DNA of 64,000 nt, taken from NCBI RefSeq assembly GCF_027409185.1, contig NC_084460.1:153761569-153825568 (forward strand), given 5' to 3'. The translations under genes and the position numbers were made by a program. The stretch comes from Cynocephalus volans (taxonomy: Eukaryota; Chordata; Mammalia; Dermoptera; Cynocephalidae). Below are positions 59,121 through 64,000 of this stretch, in pieces (within the stretch, counting starts at the first letter, position 1; every line of letters begins with the position of its first letter). The notes beneath the pieces are model-generated. The model had not been told where the DNA came from. It did not search any database and saw nothing but the letters and a program-made list of their open reading frames with translations.

Positions 59121-59639
59121 TACCTTAGAATTGGAGAAAGCAATTATACTAGATTGTATTTATAGGGATAAGTATTTATAGATGAAAAGTAGAGAGCAGA
59201 GGTCAGAATGGTAGCCAGTGGGAAACCTGCCACTGATGTGTGGGGGAAAAAAAGTATAAAGAATTGGCCCAAAGTATAAGATAGAAAATGAGAGTTTAAA
59301 CAGACTATAGAGTAATTATTAGATGAGACAGAGCCCCAAATTAGAGCCAGCCTCTGCCCACTTGAACCAGGGGAGCAGCTGGAAGATGAGCAGCTATATA
59401 TTACCAACCTATACTCACGTATCTCGGGGTGCTAATACTAATAGGTGAAAAAAATGTTTTGGGCCACTGAGGGAGCAGGATAAGCAGAACTGACACTTAG
59501 ATAAAAAGCAATTTACAGAGTGAAAAAGAATTATGCAAAAGTAGGCATAGTAAGCATATTTTAACCCATCAGACTGGTCTTTCACAATATAAAGTATAAA
59601 TGCAGTATAATTTACTACATAAAGCAATCATAGTAGGTC
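59121..59639. other. Anonymous DNA
   Basis: No gene or repeat family was recognised. Confidence 0.5.
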
Positions 59640-60398
59640 CTGCTGGTGTGTTGTCCCTATCCACTTTACTGGTTGGTACACCCAGGGACTACGCTAACAG
59701 CTGACACTTGGGATTGATGTTATATTCCCCATCCTACTGTGCTTAATGGCTTACTGATAAGGGGGCCCTGTAGTCTATTTGCCTTGACTGAAACGGAGGT
59801 CTCTACTATGTAATTTATGCTCCACAGCATATTCATGAGCCCAATCATGGCTCAAATTTATGTGAGACTACACTCTTGATCAGCTCCTTTCTCTTCCCTG
59901 TTGGGCTTCTCTCACTCACAGATTTTCCTGGTAAGAAATACTCAATTATTCTTGTCCACCTGAATCCCTGACTCTGGCTTTACTTCTGTTGTGCCTGACC
60001 TTGGATAGTTGCTACCAGGAGTGGTGTCTTGGGAAGAATGGTAAAGATTTGATTATAAGATGGATCATCACCTGGCTACCTGACAATGAGCACTCTACCA
60101 CTGAAGGTAGGAGGGATGTTAATAGTTCTTAGCATTCTGTAGAAATTTGTCATTAAATCTTCACCTGAGATAAACCAAGAAAGGATATAAGTGGAAGGAG
60201 ATGCACTGGTTCATGCAAAGGCCATGACTCTGGCATTTGAAAAGAACAAGGGATATATTAATAATAAGGACATGGAAACTGGATGACTATTGCTGAGCAC
60301 CAATAATGCTTTCAAGAGAAAAGATGATGGATTCAGGAAAATCATTCGTTAATTTAGTACAAAGTGTGAAAAACCAGAGGGCCCTAATGGCAACCTTT

Positions 60399-60571
60399 TT
60401 TTTTTTTTTTTTTTTTTTGTCCTTTTTGTGACCAGTAAGGGGATTGCAACCCTTGGCTTGGTGTCTCCCGCACCACGCTCAGCCAGTGAGCGCACCGGCT
60501 GAACCTGCACCACGGGAGCCGCTGTGCTCCCAGCGCTGCACTCTCCTGAGTGTTCCACGCTGTCGGCCCCT
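60399..60571 (-). mobile_element. tRNA-derived SINE, composite form, variant
   Basis: A minus-strand copy with a long A tail. It has the gcgctgggagcacagcgg head part, tgagcgtggtgcgggagac, ccaagggttgcaatcccctt and actggtcac. It lacks the tatataggatc block present in the other composite copies. The flanks taatggcaaccttt (60385-60398 and 60572-60585) are a perfect 14-bp duplication. Confidence 0.92.
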
Positions 60572-61181
60572 TAATGGCAACCTTTAAAGAAATATTTATC
60601 CCCTGTAGCTGAAGGGCTGATTATAATTGAAGAGTAAGCTCAGGAACTATTATATATATATCAAACCTTCACAGAAAGTTTAATTCTAGCCCCTAGGGGG
60701 ACTAGTTCTAATTTACTGCTGTAAGGAGACTTGGTCATGGTGGTGACAATAGGTAGTGTCATATGGAGTAGAAATGTCAGAACTTGCCCTGGAAAACTAT
60801 GGAGAAGTGGTAAATCAGCTCAAAGAAGTAGGCATGTTAGAGTGAATTGATTTCAGAGAATGAGACCAGAAGACCCCCAGGTTGGCTGTTTCCTGGGAGG
60901 ACTCCTAATTTGTCAGGGCAGTACAAGGATGCACAATTCGGTGGGGACAACAGTGACATTGAGAGGCTCTGTAGGCTGGGATTTACAGTAAGAGATTCTG
61001 GCCCATAGCTGTGATCATCAACTCCAAAAAAGAAAAGCCAGGTGGCAACACATAACAGTCAGAAGCAAGACGGGTGTAATTATCCTAATGGCCATCAATA
61101 TCTGAAAGTCAGCCAGGGTGATATGACTGGCAAGGAGTTAGAACAATGACTAACAAATTATGGTTTTCCTAGACAAGCATT

Positions 61182-61363
61182 GCCAAATAAGATACAGGGC
61201 ATCCAGTTAGATTGAATTTCAGATAAATCCTGCTTAATTTTTTAGTATCACTATGTCCTAAATATTACACGAGACATATTTATACCAAAAATATTTTCAT
61301 TATTTATCTGAAAATTCAAATTTAAGTGCTCTCCTGTGTTTTTATTTGCTTTATCAGGCAAAC
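61182..61363. mobile_element. Palindromic MITE-like element
   Basis: A 182-bp imperfect palindrome. The left arm (gccaaataagatacagg, ttgaatttcagataaat, atgtcctaaatatt) pairs with the right arm (atttatctgaaaattcaaat, cctgtgtttttatttgc, ttatcaggc). Full-length self-complementarity is typical of MITEs from cut-and-paste transposons. The family is not named and no target duplication was identified. Confidence 0.65.
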
Positions 61364-62453
61364 TTATCTTAGAGACAAGATTGTCAGTCCCCCAGGTTAC
61401 TGCTTAATATATATAATCAAAAGCATCCAATATTGGATGAGCAGAAGGCCTAGGTTAGCCACCCCGTATAGAAAGGTCACTACCCCTTTCTCAGGTTGCA
61501 GAATTAAGCCAGTTTTCAGACCTGGAATTTATTAGCTAATGGACAGATTGGGGTTCCCATGAGGAAGGACCCAGAACACCACTGCAGGTATATATGGTAG
61601 TGATTGCCCAAGTTGTTTTCCACAGGGACTTATATCTCTTGATTTAGGTAATATTTCACTGAGGAAAAGGGAATACTTAGACCTTTCAAGGGCTTTTGAA
61701 CAAATATTCTGAATTTATACTAAATCCACATGTATAACATAATCATAGCACACCTCTTAGAGTAGGGGTACATGGGACTCAGGTAATTAACTGAGTTTTC
61801 ACTCAGGTTTGTTTTATAGTGGGTCCACTGAATTGACAGAGCCAGCACTAGCCTTCACTGCATTATACAAAGTGTGTATATGATATTTTAATTTTTGTTC
61901 AGGTGTCTCAAAGTGGAGGTCTGAGGGAACCCAGAGTAGCCACATAGACAAAAAGTACTAGCTGAAAGGAAGGTAATCAAAAATGACAGGAGGTAGTGGG
62001 GGAGGTGATGAGTGTCAGCCAAAGCCTTTGTATGAGTTAGGGTTCTCCAGAGAGTCAGAACCAATAGGATATGTATATAAGTATATGAGAGGGGATTTAT
62101 TAGGGTAATTGGATCACACGATTATGAAGCCTCAGAAGAATCATGGTAGGCCATCTGCAAACTGGATGCAAACTGGATGCTGGTGGCATGGCTGAGTACA
62201 AGTCTGAAAACCTCAAAACCAGGGAAGGCGATGTAATTCTGTTTGAGGCCTGAGAGCCTGGAGGTGTTGCTGGTTATGTCCTGGAACTCAAAGGCTGACG
62301 AGTCTCATGTTTGGGTATCCATGGACAGGAGAGAAAAGTGTGCCCCAGCTCCAGCAGAAATAGGGTAAAAGATTCACCTTTTCTTCCATTTTTGTTCTCT
62401 CTGAGACCCCAGTGTATTGGACGGTGCCCTCTTGTTGTGAAAATATAGGAAAA

Positions 62454-62750
62454 TGGTCAGGGCCCCTCAGATGTTCAGTCTTGCCAAGCATTTGACGTAA
62501 ATATGCACGTGTTCCCAGGTGTTCCTTGGTTATTGTCTAATGTTATTGTGCACGTGCACCCAGGTGTCCTGGGTTATGGACTTAAGTATAAAGGATAAGT
62601 TGCTCTGATCCTTGGTGCCCTCCACCCCCGGGATGCACCCAGGGGGGCCACGGGTAGGCCGCTACTGCTGCTCTAGGCTGTTGCTACAAGTTGTTGTTGC
62701 CAGTGCCGCCAGGGTGCCCTGAGAGGCCACCACAGCTGCTGAACCTATAA

Positions 62751-62841
<91 letters not shown>

Positions 62842-62997
62842 ACTGAGCTTGTGTTGTCTGCCAGTAGCTCCTGGGATCTTTCCCAATTACCTAGTGTGGA
62901 CCTGCATGTGAGGGGTCTGGTGACTCAGCCTAGAATGTGAGGGGTCTGGACCCAGTCTGTACAATGGGTTTGAAATGTCTGAGCCCTAGCCCTGACA
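62454..62997 (+). mobile_element. Probable solo LTR carrying a long CTG tract
   Basis: It begins TGGTCAGGGCCCC and ends ccctagccctgaca, roughly inverted ends like those of the LTR at 58590. It has a TATA box (tataaag, 62588-62594) and a GC-rich stretch after it, as in an LTR R/U5. Interruption of an older repeat supports a later insertion. No clear target duplication was found. The class is not assigned. Confidence 0.6.
62751..62841. repeat. Pure CTG/CAG triplet tract, 30 units
   Basis: An uninterrupted run of GCT/CTG, 30 triplets (CTG register 62752-62841), inside the probable LTR. The surrounding DNA also has scattered gctgctg words (62670-62740), so the tract likely grew from an LTR-encoded seed. 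On the minus strand it would read as polyglutamine within a 74-codon open frame, but nothing else supports a gene. Confidence 0.97.
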
Positions 62998-63256
62998 ATA
63001 CAAATAGAAACTTAGTATAACTAAAATAACAAAACATTTTGGCTTTAGTTATGATTTGCCTTACTCCACAACTGGCGTAGTCATGTAGCTTGACACCCTC
63101 CCATACTGAGCGTGGGTCTTTCTCACAGTCCACTCAGGCCCTCATGCTAATCACTTCTGGAAACACCCTCATAGACACACCCAAAAAGGTTGCTTTGCCA
63201 AGTTTCTATGTATTCCTTAATCTAGTCAAGATGAAACCTAAAATTAACCATCAAAG

Positions 63257-64000
63257 CCTCTAAACCAACTGTAGCACCAGGGATATAGTTTGCCCCACTA
63301 ACCATCATCTTACAAGTTTTCCCAGAAATTGCAATCAGTCATCATCCTTGATACTCTATACTCTCTTGGAGTGATTTAATTTGAGAAGCAACTAGATTTA
63401 TCTGTGGGGCAAGGAGCAAATTGGAGTAGATGTTGCTGTTATTAAGTACTATACCTTTTTCCCCAGCTGCTGTGACTGCTGAGATATGCTGTAGTTCACA
63501 GCATATACCGGGAGCCTCCTACATAAAACTGCCTTGGACCAGGACCAGCTATATAATTTTCAGGGCCAACTGAAGAATAAAAATGTGGGGCCATTTTTTT
63601 CAAAAAGCAGGAAAAAGTGTCATTGCAAGTACTAACTTATAAACTATTTTTTTTTTTTATATTCATTCTCTTGACTTGTTCTAAGGTTCTTTTATTTGCT
63701 TTTTGAAATTAAAATTTTAAATTATTAACATGAATTTTACCATTTATCTTTATATTGCACAATGCCAGCTTTGAATGCAAATATTAGAGCATTTAACTTG
63801 TGTGCAGAATCATCAAAATTACTCAACTCAAATTTCATAACTAATATGTTGTATATATCTCATTCTTACCAGACAAGTGGAAACACTGCACAAAACTAAT
63901 TCAACTATTCATTTTACTTCTTGATTCACATACATTCCACCAACACTCTACATTACTCATGAATAAGGAAGAACTATAAAGTAAAGAAACTACTGGTGGC
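63257..64000. other. Anonymous AT-rich DNA at window end
   Basis: No gene was recognised. The part at about 63540-63640 (ttttcagggccaactgaag, aatgtggggccatt) looks like an old dispersed repeat of unknown family. A T run lies at 63646-63659. Confidence 0.45.

Larger units (their letters stand above)
59640..62000 (+). mobile_element. Degraded ERVL/MaLR-like internal sequence (tentative)
   Basis: Non-coding, non-L1 DNA with phrases I associate with old ERVL-type internal regions (ggacaacagtgacattgaga, attctggcccatagctgtga, caaagtggaggtctgaggga). No gag or pol frame survives. It is broken by a SINE (60399-60571) and a palindromic element (61182-61363). The call rests on memory of word patterns and could be wrong. 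Confidence 0.35.
62035..63256. mobile_element. Old LTR-like interspersed repeat split by a younger LTR
   Basis: The left part (62035-62453) has gttagggttctccagagag, cagaaccaataggatatgta and ggatcacacgattatgaag. The right part (62998-63256) has ggaaacaccctcatagacac and aacctaaaattaaccatca. These are the two ends of one common mammalian repeat whose family I cannot name with confidence. The LTR at 62454-62997 lies between them. A 12-bp tandem duplication, aactggatgcaa, sits near 62157-62180. Confidence 0.65.

Noticed and set aside
62662..62886. 74-codon open frame encoding polyglutamine
   Set aside because: It is produced by the CTG tract inside an LTR. There is no conserved flanking protein and no gene context.

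Overview
This is non-coding, repeat-dense DNA from a placental mammal. No host protein-coding exon, rRNA or functional tRNA gene could be supported. Most of what can be recognised is retrotransposon: at least ten LINE-1 (L1) copies or fragments of very different ages, five tRNA-derived SINEs, MaLR-type LTRs (MLT1 and MST-like), solo LTRs of endogenous retroviruses, two Tigger-like DNA-transposon relics, MIR/L2 fossils, one processed pseudogene of POLE3 and several microsatellites. There are no Alu, B1/B2 or carnivore/ungulate SINEs. The SINEs here are built on a tRNA-Ile-like head, in a simple and a composite form. As I recall, this resembles the CYN SINEs of colugos (Dermoptera, e.g. Galeopterus), so a colugo is my best guess for the source. 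That is an inference from memory and was not checked against a database.

Layout. 1-683: 3' end of an old L1. 1872-2327: probable solo LTR. 5001-6802: compact L1 deletion derivative between target-site duplications. 7879-16455: MLT1/MaLR LTRs, a Tigger-like element and a nested SINE in otherwise anonymous DNA. 17130-30500: a nest of L1s inside L1s. An old L1 (from 17520, resuming about 28112) holds a small young L1 3' end, a SINE and a second L1 (about 21705-28111). The second L1 itself holds a SINE and a third, 5'-truncated L1. 31070-37821: a young full-length L1 on the minus strand. 37955-41300: old L1 with MST and MLT1 LTRs. 42333-42762: POLE3 processed pseudogene with an MST LTR just downstream. 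45278-46660: Tigger-like element and MIR. 48567-54591: older full-length L1 with broken ORFs and tandem 5' monomers. 54931-55608: unexplained 55-bp inverted repeat. 58590-59114: solo LTR with a perfect 6-bp duplication. 59640-63256: degraded ERV-like DNA with a SINE, a palindromic element and an LTR carrying 30 pure CTG triplets.

The most notable object is the L1 at 31070-37821. It has a CpG-rich 5' UTR, an uninterrupted ORF1 (332 aa) and an uninterrupted ORF2 (1275 aa) whose endonuclease, reverse-transcriptase and Cys/His motifs are all visible. It ends in a poly(A) tail and has a perfect 16-bp target-site duplication. The two proteins act together: ORF1p coats the L1 RNA, and ORF2p nicks target DNA and reverse-transcribes the RNA in place. 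The same machinery would explain the insertion of the SINEs and the POLE3 pseudogene. By sequence this copy looks recently inserted and potentially mobile.
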